From Carnegiea gigantea (taxonomy: Eukaryota > Streptophyta > Magnoliopsida > Caryophyllales > Cactaceae), in assembly GCA_029747015.1 (NCBI GenBank), contig JAKOGI010000109.1, forward strand, positions 1 to 64,000: a stretch of DNA of 64,000 nucleotides, read 5' to 3'. The notes under the pieces were generated by a model, which made no database searches, was not told the DNA's origin, and was given only the letters and a program-made list of their open reading frames with translations. A program made the position numbers and the translations under genes. This document shows positions 47,628 to 59,299 of this stretch, in pieces (position 1 is the first letter of the stretch; each line of letters starts with the position of its first letter).

Positions 47628-49693
47628 ATATCCTATATAATAATTTAAGAAAGCGTTATTAATCATATGTTCAATATATATTGATATATGCAAAATATAA
47701 AGAGATTCTTAAACTTACAAACTTGTAGTTAATTCAAAATCTATATTTGCAACAACAATTGATCCAACAATATCTTGGACCAAGGATTACATATTTTTTA
47801 AATTTTGTTATTAAAACAAGACAAAAATGAGCTTCCTCATTCTTAAACGAAAATCATTGTTCCTTCATAAAGTTCAAAATAATTTTTCTAAATAAGTATT
47901 TTTATCTTAATTGTTATAAAGATTTTCCCCTCGTTGTATAGCTAAACATTTAAAAATTGCAAAATTAATATTAAAAAAATTATTTTCTTACCTACTGAAT
48001 GCATTCTAAATTTGAAGGCTTTTCTTCTTTACAAGTGGATTTTTTGCTTGGCCATTTCCCAACCCCCCCCCCCCCAAAACAAAAAAAAAGAAAAGAGAAA
48101 TTTTAGATGCCACGACATATTTCTGGGGTACAACATTGTTGGCAATGGCTTTATTCCTTACATTTCACTAAAAAGATCAATGAATTGATTCCTTACAATA
48201 GAACTTGGCTCTTTAAAAGCAAGGGAATCCAATATTCTTTACACACACCCCCAAAAAAAAAAATTATGCTTCCTATGTTTAAAAAATAATTAATCAGGAC
48301 TTGGATTAGATCAAAAGGTAACATCTAGTCAAGTGCAATGTCTAGTTTGCCGTGTCATTGGTGATCGAGCTCAAAAAAGTTGGAGTATATGCTTTGATTT
48401 TGCTACATTTTAGATCAATTTCTTGATTCATCAAGTACCATTGAGAAAGCCAAGCAGATCCCAATCTTTTTATTTTCAACTATAGTTTATGGATCTGTTC
48501 TTTTCGTTATAAAATAGGGGTTGGAAAATAGGTGAAACTGGTTCAAGTGGGTATTTTTTTTTGTTGAGGTGGGTTGAAGTGAGTTAAAGTTGGTATTTTT
48601 TTTATTGAAATTCAGGAAGTGTGTTGAAGTTGGTTGAAATTGATAAATTGATATTTACCAACAAAAAGAACAGGGCCTACATCAAGGAGTTTTCCTCCCT
48701 TTCATCCTCATTCCGTTTTTTTCATGAAATTATGGGGTGTCCACTGCAAATACGTACAGTTCGCACAATTATGTTATTCTGTCAATTTTTAATTTTCTCT
48801 TTCCCCCAAAAAATTTAATTGATAATTTAATTGATGGTTAATTACAGTATCGAATAGGGTTAGATGTCATAACTGAGTAGCGTTACTACGTTTTTGTTTT
48901 CATTGCAAATCACAGGTGAAGTAGATATTTCTAATTATGACAATTGATTAGCTTAATTAACTATTGATTTGACAGTCAAGAGCTTTGAAACACCTAATAA
49001 AACTGCTATTTAGATAGCTAATATTCTTATTGCAATTTATCAGCTTAATGGCAGTCAGGTGACCAAGTGTTTGAAACTATATATCACATAATATCATATA
49101 AAACATGTAAGTTTGACTACACTGCACAAATCCAGGTATTCCCACCCACCCCTGGTCCCCTGGGGAAAAAAAGCTGTATCTCTCAGTTTTTTTTTTCTTT
49201 TTTTAAACATTTGTACTTTTCACAGGTTAATGTTGACTCAGTGGTCAAAACGTGCGCACTTCTAGGAAGGTTATGCTTAGACCCAACCTTTGGTCAAACA
49301 AATCACCTTAAGCTTCAGAGCTTTTGAGGGCTGCAATGAAATTCTTTAATTCAATTAAATTTTTTATTAAATAAACTTAAAAAGAGCTTCAGTAATTTAC
49401 CAATCTGTTATTATTCCAGTCCAAGAAAACTGAAATTGCTAGAGTGACATAATTAAATCAGATCTAAATTCAAATTCTTAATTAATACTTTGATATTCCA
49501 TCTGAGCAATGCGAAGGAAATCTAGCCATAGAGATTAGGGCATTTTGTAAAAATACATGAGTTCGTTCTATTTCTATATGACTTTATATGGATATCCTCA
49601 CATTTTCACTGAAATGAGACAAGAAATATAGTAGGAGAAGAACAACTATAGCATATAATATTATACATAAGAATAACATCCAGATTATTATGA
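47628..49693. other. Intergenic DNA and LYK2 3' flank
   Basis: AT-rich, with a C13 run at 48063-48075 and PIF-like MITE copy D. Frames such as 48107-48289 and 49067-49327 are unrecognised. Confidence 0.45.
48490..48677. mobile_element. PIF/Harbinger-like MITE, copy D
   Basis: Short copy (about 188 bp). Left GGATCTGTTCTTTTCGTT, right CCAACAAAAAGAACAGGGCC, interior GGGTTGAAGTGAGTTAAAG-type units. TTA precedes the left end but the right flank is TAC, so the duplication is eroded. Confidence 0.65.
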
Positions 49694-51751
49694 CTAATAC
49701 ATGTTATTGCTTGCAGCTGCCCGGACCAAAGGCTTATAAGAGCTTTCACATACCAAAAACTGTTGATCGCCTTCTGGTGTATTTTCCACCAATCTAGACA
49801 ATTTCTCAACAATTTCACCAGCACTTGGCCTCATCAAAGGGTCATCATCAATGCAAGACCTTGCAAGGTTTGCCAGGGTTACCGCGTCATCAAATGGATA
49901 ATTCTCCCCTAAATCCACATCCATCCATCTTCTCAGCTGCTCGTCCGAGTCATCTGACTCAAGTATTGCCTTGATTCTGTCAGAAAGCATCACAACTTCT
50001 CCCCCCTTCTCATCGGAGCATATTACAGGTCTTTTTCCTGATAGAATTTCAAGTAAAACAACACCATAATCAAAGATATCTATGCTAGGGGAGATTGTAC
50101 CTTCTTTAAGGTGCTCTGGAGCTAAGTACCCTTTGCTCCAGGAAGAAGGGTTTCTTAGGTTGAATTCAGTGTCTTGGTTGGGGTCATTTTCATCACACTT
50201 TGCCATCCCGAAGTTCCCAACTTTTGCATTGAATTCCTCATCGAGGAAAATGTTTCTGCTCTTTATGTTTCGATGGACATAAACCGGGTGCATTATGTGG
50301 TGCATATACTGCAAGGCCGAGGCCACATCTCGGCAGATCCTAAGCCTTTGTGCCCATGTCAGAAAACAGCAACATGATGCTATGAAATGGCTCTTCATGG
50401 CTAACCCACCATGAATCCAGTCCTTCAGTGACCCGTTCTTGGCATACTCGAAAACCAGGTATGAGTGAGGGCCGTCTGTCAGGCATGACCCTAACACCCT
50501 CATGATATTCGGGTGGTTATGTATTGCATCGTGGAAAAAGGTGAACTCAACTTTAGAGATGAAATCAGGAGTAGTGCACTTGATTGCCAAGTTCTCACCC
50601 TTAAGAAGACCATGGTACACAGACCCTTCAATGAGGTTTTCAGAGTTGAAGTCCTCAGTGGCCTTTCTAAGATCCCCAAGAGTGTAACTCTCGAGCATCA
50701 ACTGACGCCTCGGGGTGGCGGGATCCATTGTTTGACCATCCAAAGTGCTCTGAGACCCCTCGAACGAGACTTTCTTTTCGCTGGAAGTCCTAATACTCAA
50801 GTTGAGCTGCTGAAGCTCGGCATCTGCCATTTTTGCTGATAAACTACTCTGCCTCTTCCTCTTCCATTGGAATATGAAGAATGTAGCAGCAGCTAAAACA
50901 CCAACTGCTGCTACTACACTGACAACAGCAATGCACACTGTCAGTCTCTGCATTTTAGACTTCTTCTGCTGCCTTTCAGAGGCTCGAACACTCTTTTCAG
51001 CAAATCCTAAACTGGGTTCACTCGGCTTTGCCAGAGATCCTAAGAGGGGCTTTTGGCTTAGGGGAATCAGAATTGGCAACGAATTCAAGATGAGTTCTCT
51101 TTCTGATTTATTATTTACCTGAATTATCGACTCTGGAGTAACATGAAACTTTGCAGCAACTGATCTGAAAGTGTCACCTGAACTGACAGGATACGAAACC
51201 AGAAGCTTAGTTCCTGAACTGATCTGTGAACTAGATGGACAGGCACACCTTAAAGGGACCGAAACCTTGGTCTTTTCTGGAAGGTTCCCAGGAACCAGAC
51301 CTGGGTTTTTCTCCCTAATGCCTCTGCAAGTAGTCAGTCCTTCAAGTGACTCCACGATCCCATCAAAAGTCTCCCCTGAAGTAGTGATTCTAACCAGCTC
51401 AGCTTGAAAAAACTCGGCCGCAGAACACTTGCACTCAATGGGGATCAGCAGAGGCTGGTCCCTGGGGAGAAACTCGGTGTCAGGAGAGAACCCATTGGCT
51501 TCTGCAATGGTAACGCGGTTAAGACCCAAGTACAAGCTCAGATTAAAAAGAGAAGAGTAGTATGGATTAGTATGCAGAACTGCGAAGGTTGTGCACTGAT
51601 TTTCTGATGCATTTTTTGCAGGGTTTTTGCAGGTTACATAATCAGATTGTATCTCATGAGAATCGTCATTGCAACTAAGCAAGTTCTGTGCAAATAAGGG
51701 CACAAATATGCAAGGGAAGAAGATGAAGAGTCTAGTGATCAGAGCTGCCAT
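49694..51751 (-). CDS. LYK2: LysM receptor-like pseudokinase, LYK2-like
   Basis: Plasma-membrane receptor of the plant LysM family, which senses chitin-type or related N-acetylglucosamine ligands, usually as a partner in a complex. Single exon of 685 codons. Signal peptide 1-22 (hydrophobic LITRLFIFFPCIFVPLF), LysM ectodomain to about 232 with the family's two CxC pairs (CKC 107-109, CAC 169-171), membrane helix about 271-295, then a kinase-like domain about 355-655. LYK2 is suggested by LLLIPIECKC, LEGLTTCRGIREKNP, LSIRTSSEKKVSFEGSQ, KSRNIFLDEEF and C-terminal SSYKPLV. The catalytic HRD reads HRN (493-495), DFG reads NFG (513-515), and the glycine loop is short, so it is predicted to lack catalysis; Lys391 and the APE motif (544-546) remain. 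The start at 51751 is preferred over an in-frame ATG at 51826 because it places the signal peptide at the N-terminus. Confidence 0.93.
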   Translation of the reverse strand: MAALITRLFIFFPCIFVPLFAQNLLSCNDDSHEIQSDYVTCKNPAKNASENQCTTFAVLHTNPYYSSLFNLSLYLGLNRVTIAEANGFSPDTEFLPRDQPLLIPIECKCSAAEFFQAELVRITTSGETFDGIVESLEGLTTCRGIREKNPGLVPGNLPEKTKVSVPLRCACPSSSQISSGTKLLVSYPVSSGDTFRSVAAKFHVTPESIIQVNNKSERELILNSLPILIPLSQKPLLGSLAKPSEPSLGFAEKSVRASERQQKKSKMQRLTVCIAVVSVVAAVGVLAAATFFIFQWKRKRQSSLSAKMADAELQQLNLSIRTSSEKKVSFEGSQSTLDGQTMDPATPRRQLMLESYTLGDLRKATEDFNSENLIEGSVYHGLLKGENLAIKCTTPDFISKVEFTFFHDAIHNHPNIMRVLGSCLTDGPHSYLVFEYAKNGSLKDWIHGGLAMKSHFIASCCCFLTWAQRLRICRDVASALQYMHHIMHPVYVHRNIKSRNIFLDEEFNAKVGNFGMAKCDENDPNQDTEFNLRNPSSWSKGYLAPEHLKEGTISPSIDIFDYGVVLLEILSGKRPVICSDEKGGEVVMLSDRIKAILESDDSDEQLRRWMDVDLGENYPFDDAVTLANLARSCIDDDPLMRPSAGEIVEKLSRLVENTPEGDQQFLVCESSYKPLVRAAASNNMY

Positions 51752-53159
51752 GCTCTTAGTTATCAGCAACCAATGGTCATCATGACAAGTTTGAGTTAAA
51801 AAAGAGGGATAACTAGCAAGGTGCAAGCACAGTTGGTGAATATTTTGGATCTATAAAACTAAAAATTTGTGCTTAAAAAGGAGGACTAAGAGTTAGGGAA
51901 GTATTATTATTTTAAGTGAATTGGATTGGTTGTTTGTGCTGAAAGCTGGTGCATTAGACAAGAATCTTGGGAGTGTTACCTGGGAATTGTATAATTAATC
52001 AATGCAATTCCAGCTGTCTGGGCTCTTTGCCTGCACATTTCACTGTTTAATATCTGGGTTAGGGTTGGCTGACGTTTTCAAGACATAAAATTTATTGATT
52101 TTTGTGAGCAACCCCCTATGCATGTATTTTTGTTATGCATTCTTGATCGAGCTTGACAACCATGAATTTAGTGAAGAAAATACTGATGCTGTTTAACTTG
52201 TCAATTGTGGATGAACCCAAATACCCCCCCGGGGGGGGGGAGGGAAGTAGCTTTGGCATGCTTTCCGAAGCAGATGCAAACTAGCCAGGAAATCCAAAGA
52301 GTTGAAGATATAAGATGATTTTTTAATTGAAAAATAAAAATTAAGAAAACCCATAATTTTTTTCGTAAAAGTTTGCTATGAGCTTAGGATTGAATAAATA
52401 TTATTTAAACGGAATAAATATCACGTACCCCTCAAAGTTTTACTATAAATGAATAACATCTATGATTAAATACGAACTGCTTTTGATAAACCCTAAATTT
52501 GTACTGTATTGATTACAGCCCCCTAATTTAAAAGGGACACTTTAATGAAATGTATTTTAACTTTTTGCTATACCATAAACTATAGTCAAAACTATGCTAA
52601 TCAGCAGGGAAGTCAGAAGTGGACAAAAAAGGGTTAAGACAAATCAATCCAGAAAGATCTCCTATTACATGTAATCTAATAGTCATGACTCGGTGTTGAG
52701 TGGAGAATACAATAGTTAAAATAATACAGTATAACATTTGTGGAGTCGTAACGACCAAACACACTGCAAAAGAAGTTGAGTCTGAAGTGTGTAATTAATG
52801 GTTAAGGTATAAAGCTCTAGAAGTGATAAATGCGTAACTGAAAAGTCACTCCAAAATAATTTTCCGATTCTCTATTTTTTTTCCTTTATTTTTCTTAGTT
52901 GATGCAAAAATTCGGAGCCATTTTAAGTTAAATTGGATAAACAGCTCACTGTATATAATCTCGTAAAAATTTGAGTGTAATAACTACTGATTTTTGTGCC
53001 AAATAAATTGACAAGGCTATTTGAATGTAGAATTAGATTTAACACTGAAGTCATGAAAAATCTATTGACCAAATATAAAATTTGCAAATTTTATTGTCCA
53101 ATATCCAAGTTTTTAAGGTCTAATAAAATTGGATAATCGAATTAGATAAAATTTTACCA
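51752..53159. other. LYK2 promoter side and intergenic DNA
   Basis: Upstream region of the LYK2-like gene (minus strand). No clear TATA box can be fixed. Contains C7G10 at 52224-52240. No other gene seen. Confidence 0.45.
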
Positions 53160-53164
53160 GTACT

Positions 53165-53414
53165 TGTTAGAGTTAGTTGGTTCTGTTGATTAAGTTAGTT
53201 AGAGTTTGTTGATAATGAAGCCAGCTCAGCATAATTTTCTTTCTTCTTTCTTTTCTTTCTTACATTCTGTTAGGCTTTCTGTTAGTCTTCTATGGATGTA
53301 TATAAACCCATACAGCAGATGTATCTGATTTATTAATGAATAACAATGATTCTCTCTCCCTCCCTTCTTCCTCCCTTTGCCTTCCTTCTTGGTCAAGAAA
53401 CTGGAAAGTTAACA
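53165..53414 (+). repeat. Copia 5' LTR
   Basis: 250 bp, TGTTAG...TTAACA, with a TATATAAA promoter motif at about 53297. Nearly identical to the 3' LTR. Confidence 0.96.
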
Positions 53415-53426
53415 TGGTATCAGAGC
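53415..53426 (+). promoter_or_regulatory. Copia primer-binding site
   Basis: TGGTATCAGAGC directly follows the 5' LTR and is complementary to the 3' end of initiator methionine tRNA, the usual primer of plant copia elements. Confidence 0.95.
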
Positions 53427-53628
53427 CACGGCTCTTCGATCAGTCTGATTCGATTCATTAGCCGAATCAGGTTTAATCAAATTCTTTCTTCCTACTCGAT
53501 CATTTGTGTAGTTTCTTAAATCAATCATTTAGTACATACATCAGAAAGGTTCATAAACCTATTTCTCTGGATATTGATTTCTTCTGAAACTCATCCAAAC
53601 TCCGTTCAAGTTCAGTCAAAATTCTGAA

Positions 53629-55074
53629 ATGGCAGCAGCCTCTGCAGTCGCAATCACTCCAGAAGACCTTGCTGAGGCATATTTCCTTCATCCTTCAGAT
53701 CATCCAGGTTTGTTACTCGTATCTACTACTTTTGATGGCACTGGCTTTGGTTCTTGGAAGAGAGCAATGACAATTGCTTTATCTACGAAAAGCAAGTTGT
53801 ATTTTGTAGATGGTACTCTTCAAAAACCTGACTCCACTTCTCCCAATCTCAAGAAATGGATTAAATGTAATGATATGGCTATGTCATGGATATTGAATGT
53901 ATTGACCAAAACAATTGCAGATAGCATTATATATGCTAAATCTGCTAGACAAATGTGGATTGAACTTGAGGAAAGATTTGGTCAGGTTAATGGCGCTAAG
54001 TTATATCAAGTACAAAAGGAAATGTGTAATGTGAGTCAGGGAACGTATGATATTGCAACTTATTTTACCAAGGTGAAGAGTTTATGGGATGAACTAGATG
54101 ATCTGGATGAAGTTCTACCATGTACCTGTAATTCTGTTGAAAAACTGCTCAAAAGAGAACAGAATCAGAAATTACTGCAGTTCTTAATGGGTCTTAATGA
54201 TGACTACAACTCAGTCAGGGGCAACATCCTCATGGTGAATCCTTTACCTTCGATTGATCAAGTGTATTCCATGTTAATCCAAGAGGAGAAGCAGAGAGAA
54301 ATAAGGTCCACTGGTCATTTTCTTGCAGATTTAGCTTCCCTTGCTGTGGAGTCACACAAACCACATCAGTATTACAGAGGAAAAGTGGACAGAGTTGACA
54401 CAAGAGTTGAAAGCTTAAATAGCAGATTTGAAAGAAATGAAGGGAAGAAATCTATTCTTTTCTGCAACTACTACAAGAAGTCAGGACACTCAATTAAGAA
54501 GTGTTACAGACTACATGGTTTTTCACCCAGCAGCAAATACAAAGGTCAAAGAAGAACAGCTGTTGTAGTTCAGACAGAAGGTCAGGAAGGAACCATTGAT
54601 TGCTATACTTCTTTGCCCCTAAACAACATTGCAGTCCCAGGACTGACCCCAAAACAGTCCTCACAACTGATTGCATTACTCCAAAATGTGCAATTACACA
54701 AGACAGTAAGTAATTCTACAGCATCAAATCAAGATTCTGGTTACAACTCTGGTTCAGTAGCCTTCTCAAGCTTGGCAGGTACAAATACCATGGGTTATAC
54801 ACAGAGCCTATGTCTGTTATCTTGTATTTCTGATTGGCAAAATACTTGGATAATTGATACTAAAGTCAGTGACCATATGTGTCACAATAAGGATTTGTTT
54901 GACAATTTTGCAGCTCTTGCCAAGCCTAACTCTGTCACTTTACCAAATGGAAAGTGTGTTCTAGTCACACACACTGGGACTATAACTTTTAAGAACCATT
55001 TGACTCTATATGGAGTTCTTTATATTCCAAGTTTTAGATACAACCTATTATCTGTAAGCAAGCTTGCTAGTTAG
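53629..55074 (+). CDS. Copia gag and start of protease (defective)
   Basis: 481 codons from MAAASAV. Gag capsid region (FDGTGFGSWKRAMTIALSTK near the N-terminus), then a zinc-knuckle-like CNYYKKSGHSIKKC at residues 279-292 whose second cysteine is Tyr282, so the CCHC finger is damaged. The protease motif reads IIDTKVSDHM with Lys412 in place of the usual glycine of the active-site DTG/DSG triad. The frame ends at a TAG (55072) inside what should be a continuous polyprotein. Nonfunctional as it stands. Confidence 0.88.
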   Translation: MAAASAVAITPEDLAEAYFLHPSDHPGLLLVSTTFDGTGFGSWKRAMTIALSTKSKLYFVDGTLQKPDSTSPNLKKWIKCNDMAMSWILNVLTKTIADSIIYAKSARQMWIELEERFGQVNGAKLYQVQKEMCNVSQGTYDIATYFTKVKSLWDELDDLDEVLPCTCNSVEKLLKREQNQKLLQFLMGLNDDYNSVRGNILMVNPLPSIDQVYSMLIQEEKQREIRSTGHFLADLASLAVESHKPHQYYRGKVDRVDTRVESLNSRFERNEGKKSILFCNYYKKSGHSIKKCYRLHGFSPSSKYKGQRRTAVVVQTEGQEGTIDCYTSLPLNNIAVPGLTPKQSSQLIALLQNVQLHKTVSNSTASNQDSGYNSGSVAFSSLAGTNTMGYTQSLCLLSCISDWQNTWIIDTKVSDHMCHNKDLFDNFAALAKPNSVTLPNGKCVLVTHTGTITFKNHLTLYGVLYIPSFRYNLLSVSKLAS

Positions 55075-57374
55075 CAGAACTGCTACATCATTTTTACGCC
55101 AAGGCATTGCCTTATGCAGGCCCTTTCAATGAGGAGGCTTCAGGTTCTTGGTGAAATACATGCTGGACTCTACCTATTCAAACCCAGGCTTGCCACAAGT
55201 TCAGATGTTTCAACCAAAAGTTCACAAGTTTCTTCTTTAGACATTTATAAGTCAGCTTGTATTGCCAGCATGACCAGCAAAGATATATAGCATGCTAGGC
55301 TTGGGCATTTACCTTTTACAAAATTACAACAATTGGGGTTGTTATCCAATTATACTGATATCAATTCAATAAAGCAATGCTTGATTTGTTCCAAGGCAAG
55401 GCAGCATAGGCTTCTATTTCCTCACAGTCAGATTCATACTACACATACATTTGAACTTGTTCACATTGATTTGTGGGGGCCCTATAGAGTTCAAACACAC
55501 AATGGATACAAGTATTTTCTAACTATAGTAGATGACTATAGTAAAACAACTTGGACTCACTTATTGGCAACAAAAAGCAATGCAATGGCTCTAATTAGGG
55601 CATTCATAGAAATGGCACACACTCAGTTCAATGCCAAGGTAAAAACAATAAGGTCTGACAATGCTCTTGAATTGGGATTAAACAGAAGCCACAGCTTATT
55701 TCATGTCCAAAGGCATTATGCATCAAACCAATTGTGTGGCAACCCTACAGCAAGATGGTGTTGTGGAGAGGAAACACAAACACCTTCTTGAAACTTCAAG
55801 AGCCTTGTTGTTTCACTCAGGTTTACCAGTGAAATATTGGGGTGAATGTGTTTTAACAGCAACCTATCTTATAAATAGGTTCCCTTCCAAGGTTCTTAAA
55901 GGTTTAAGCCATTTCCATATATTATTTGGACAAAAACCCAACTATAAACACCTCAGAGTGTTTGGCAGTTTATGTTATACTTCTACCCTTAAAGCTGGAA
56001 GACACAAATTTCAAGCTAGATCAGTACCTTATGTATTTTTAGGGTATCCTTTTGGTCAAAAGGCTTATAAACTGCTCAATCTTGAAACACAGCAAATTTT
56101 CACTTTAAGAGATGTTGTATTTTATGAAAATATACTTCCCTACCATTCTTCTCAATTTGTAGATGCTACCAACATATTTCCACACTCCAGGAACTCTCAG
56201 GTGCATGATTATGATGATCACAATGCTATTCCAAGAACTATTACTGCACAAAATCAGTCATCCACACTACAGACTGATGTCAACAGAGAAGAACAAGCAA
56301 CATCATATTCAGTTGATTTAGCACAGCAAGCACCACCTCCTCAAAATCCAATGCCTTCAAGAAGGTCTACAAGGGAACATAAAACTCCCTCTTATTTGTC
56401 AGAATATGTTTGCAATAATGCTCATTCCCGGCCAGTTGAACACCAAACATCATGTTGTCCTATTACAGTCACATCCATATGCTGCAATGCATCCCCTACC
56501 TGTGATTCTTTGCATAATGATACATCCAACCTATTATACTCTTCAAACCCCTACAGTAAGCCCCTTTCATATGAGGAAGCAGCATCTAAGGCTGAATGGC
56601 AAGAAGCAATGCAAAAAGAGCTTGATGCCCTACATGCCAATAACACCTGAATTTGGACATCTCTGCCAACAGGAAAGAAACCCATAAGTTGCAAATGGGT
56701 TTATAAAACCAAGTATAAGGCAGATGGTAGTCTAGAAAGGTGCAAAGCTAGGCTGGTCATTAGGGACTTTACCCAGAAAGAAGGAATTGATTACCATGAA
56801 ACTTTCTCTCCTGTTGTAAAAATGACAACAATCAGAAGCTTGCTTGCTACTGCAGTTAAGAAGAAATGGCCTATACATCAGTTGGATGTCAATAATGCTT
56901 TTCTTCATGGAGATTTAGATGAAGAGATATATATGAAACCCCCACCTGTGTTAGAAGTACCTTCTTCCAATACAGTATGTAAATTACAAAAATCCCTATA
57001 TGGCTTAAAACAAGCCTCACGACAGTGGTATGCAAAGCTATCAGATACTTTAAGGACTCTAGATTTTCAACACTCAAAGAATGACTATTCTCTATTCTAC
57101 AAGCTGAAAGACAACACCATAGTGTTGCTTGCTGTCTATGTAGATGACATTGTGATCACAGGAAATGATCCTGAAGAAATCAACAAGTTAAAGGTTTTCC
57201 TTGATGAGATATTCAAAATCAAGGACCTGGGAGAGGTACATTACTTCCTAGGTATGGAGATCATCAAGACACCTACTGGACTGATTATGACACAAAGAAA
57301 ATTTGCCATGGACTTGATAAAAGAGTTTGAGTGTGATCAACTCGCAGCCACTGCTTCTCCTCTAGCACCACTTT
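55075..57374 (+). pseudogene. Copia integrase and reverse transcriptase fragment
   Basis: Continues the gag frame past a second TAG at 55288. Integrase: zinc-binding CLICSKARQHR, core FELVHIDLWGPYRVQTHNGY, IRSDNALE, then after a frameshift near 55680 the NGVV/GVVERKHKHLLETSRALLF block. A TGA at 56648 separates it from the reverse transcriptase: [53 protein letters not shown] and [13 protein letters not shown] (YVDD at 57137-57148). Interrupted at 57374 by the solo LTR. Two stops, one frameshift and one stop make it dead. Confidence 0.9.
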
Positions 57375-57636
57375 TGCAATGCCCGGGATTTTTATCCCCT
57401 TCATTAAGGCGTTTACGCTATTTTATACCGTTATAAAATAGTATTTTTGATAGATTGAAATAACATCGATGTACCTGCTGAAGTACTGTTTTTATTGAGA
57501 AGAATCTTATTCTTATTTTACTGTTATTAAGGATTATTATCGGGCACTACATTGAGTAGATTTCCGAATACGACTGGACTGGCGAGCCTAGGGACTAGTC
57601 CTGCAATTTATTGAATCGAATCTTGGGGATAATTTA

Positions 57637-57780
57637 TGATGTGATAAGTGGATAAGTTCGCATTAATAATGATGTGACAAGTGGATAAGCTCGCATTAAT
57701 GATGATGTGACAAGTGGATAAGTTCGCATTAATGATGATGTGACAAGTGGATAAGCTCGCATTAATTATGAGGTGACGAG
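57637..57780. repeat. 33-bp tandem repeat in the solo LTR
   Basis: About four copies of a 33-bp unit built on GTGGATAAG, TTCGCATTAAT or CTCGCATTAAT and GATGTGACAA. Confidence 0.9.
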
Positions 57781-58199
57781 GTAATTATCCAAAACAAAAT
57801 AAAAAGGAAAAAGAAAAAAAAATATATATATATATATAAAAGGCAAAAAGGGGCCGAAGCCCCTGTTCTTTTTTATCGGCCAAAAATCACGAGGGGGGTC
57901 GAGGACCCCCTGCCCTGTGACCCACACACGCGCGAGGAGAGAGAGGGGACGGGGGAGGTCGCCGGCGGCGTCTCGGCGACTCCCCAAGGCTCACCGGCAG
58001 CGGCGGTTCAGCAGGAGGCCGGTGATTAGTGGATGGGAAGCAATGGAGGAATCGAGCCCACACCAAGCCAACCCAAATCAAGCTCTAAAACGGATCCTCT
58101 AACTTGTGTTCGAGGTGGGTTCCCTCTTCCTCCTATTTATCAATAATTTCAATAAAATTTATTGATTATTAATTAAAGTTCATTCAAGTTGAATTCGAC

Positions 58200-58700
58200 T
58201 TGATTATCAGCGATTTGAGGAATAAAGTTTATCGATTATATAGTTCATTGATTATATGAAATCCCTTGCTTATATAGAGTTTACCGATTATATATAGTTT
58301 ATCAATTATATGAGATTTATTGATTATATACAGTGTATCGATTATATAGTTTATCGATATCTGCAGTGTATCGAATATATATGTTTATCAATTATATGTG
58401 ACTTAGCAATTATACGAAGCTTATTGTTTATATGCAGTTTAGCAATTATATGAAGTTTATCGATTATGTGTAGTTTATCGATTATACGAAATTTATCGAT
58501 TATCTAAAGTTTCTCGATGATATGAAGTTTATTGGGAAAGTTTATTGAAAATATATCGTTTATGGAAAGTTTATCGATTATTGAAAGTTTATTGAAAATA
58601 TATCGATTATTGCAAGTTTATGAAAAGTTTACCGATTATTGACAGTTTATTGAAAATATATCGATTATTGCAAGTTATGGAAAGTTTATCGATTATATGT
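58200..58700. repeat. Degenerate short tandem repeat (TTTATCGATTATATG-like)
   Basis: Dozens of imperfect units of about 15-18 bases around AGTTTATCGATTATAT, sometimes alternating with GAAAATATATCGATTATTG. Confidence 0.85.
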
Positions 58701-59299
58701 TTATAGTGATGGGTATTATTTATATGTAAAAAGCTTGAATTAACGATACCTCCTCTGTTTATAGTGGTTATATGCTTAACGATATTATTTGTATGATTAT
58801 ATAGAAATGTTCATAATACAGGAAGCTTGAACAGAGGAAATTGAAAAGTAAATCAAATGATTGTATCGATTACACTCGTGTGAGTTGCGTTATAGTTGGG
58901 GAATTGGTCGATGATATGATTTCATGACGTGACTATACGTGTTATGTGAAATCCTTTTCCCCTGAATTAATGAATGCATGAGATGAAATTGATTTCAAAG
59001 TGTCTCTAAATGTTTATCGGTTGCCTGTTTAATTGACGAGTCCTTGGTGACGAAATAATCCTAAATCATTGAACTACTCAATTGAATTAGGCAGGAGACC
59101 AATCAATAGGTCTAGGAATCCTTTTCAGAAAGGATTTAAGTATTGAGCGTCCGATTATATCATGTCCGTTGCTATGGTCAACGTAGGCAACCCAGTACCC
59201 TTTTATCTAAGTTTACATGAGAAATTCAAAGTTCAATATTTATTGTTCTGTCAGAAGACAGAAATTCAAGTTCAATGATTCGTTGTCTGCTAGAAGGTA

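Noticed and set aside
51752..51826. Earlier ATG of the LYK2-like frame
   Set aside because: It would put 25 polar residues before a clear signal peptide; the downstream ATG at 51751 starts the signal peptide directly.
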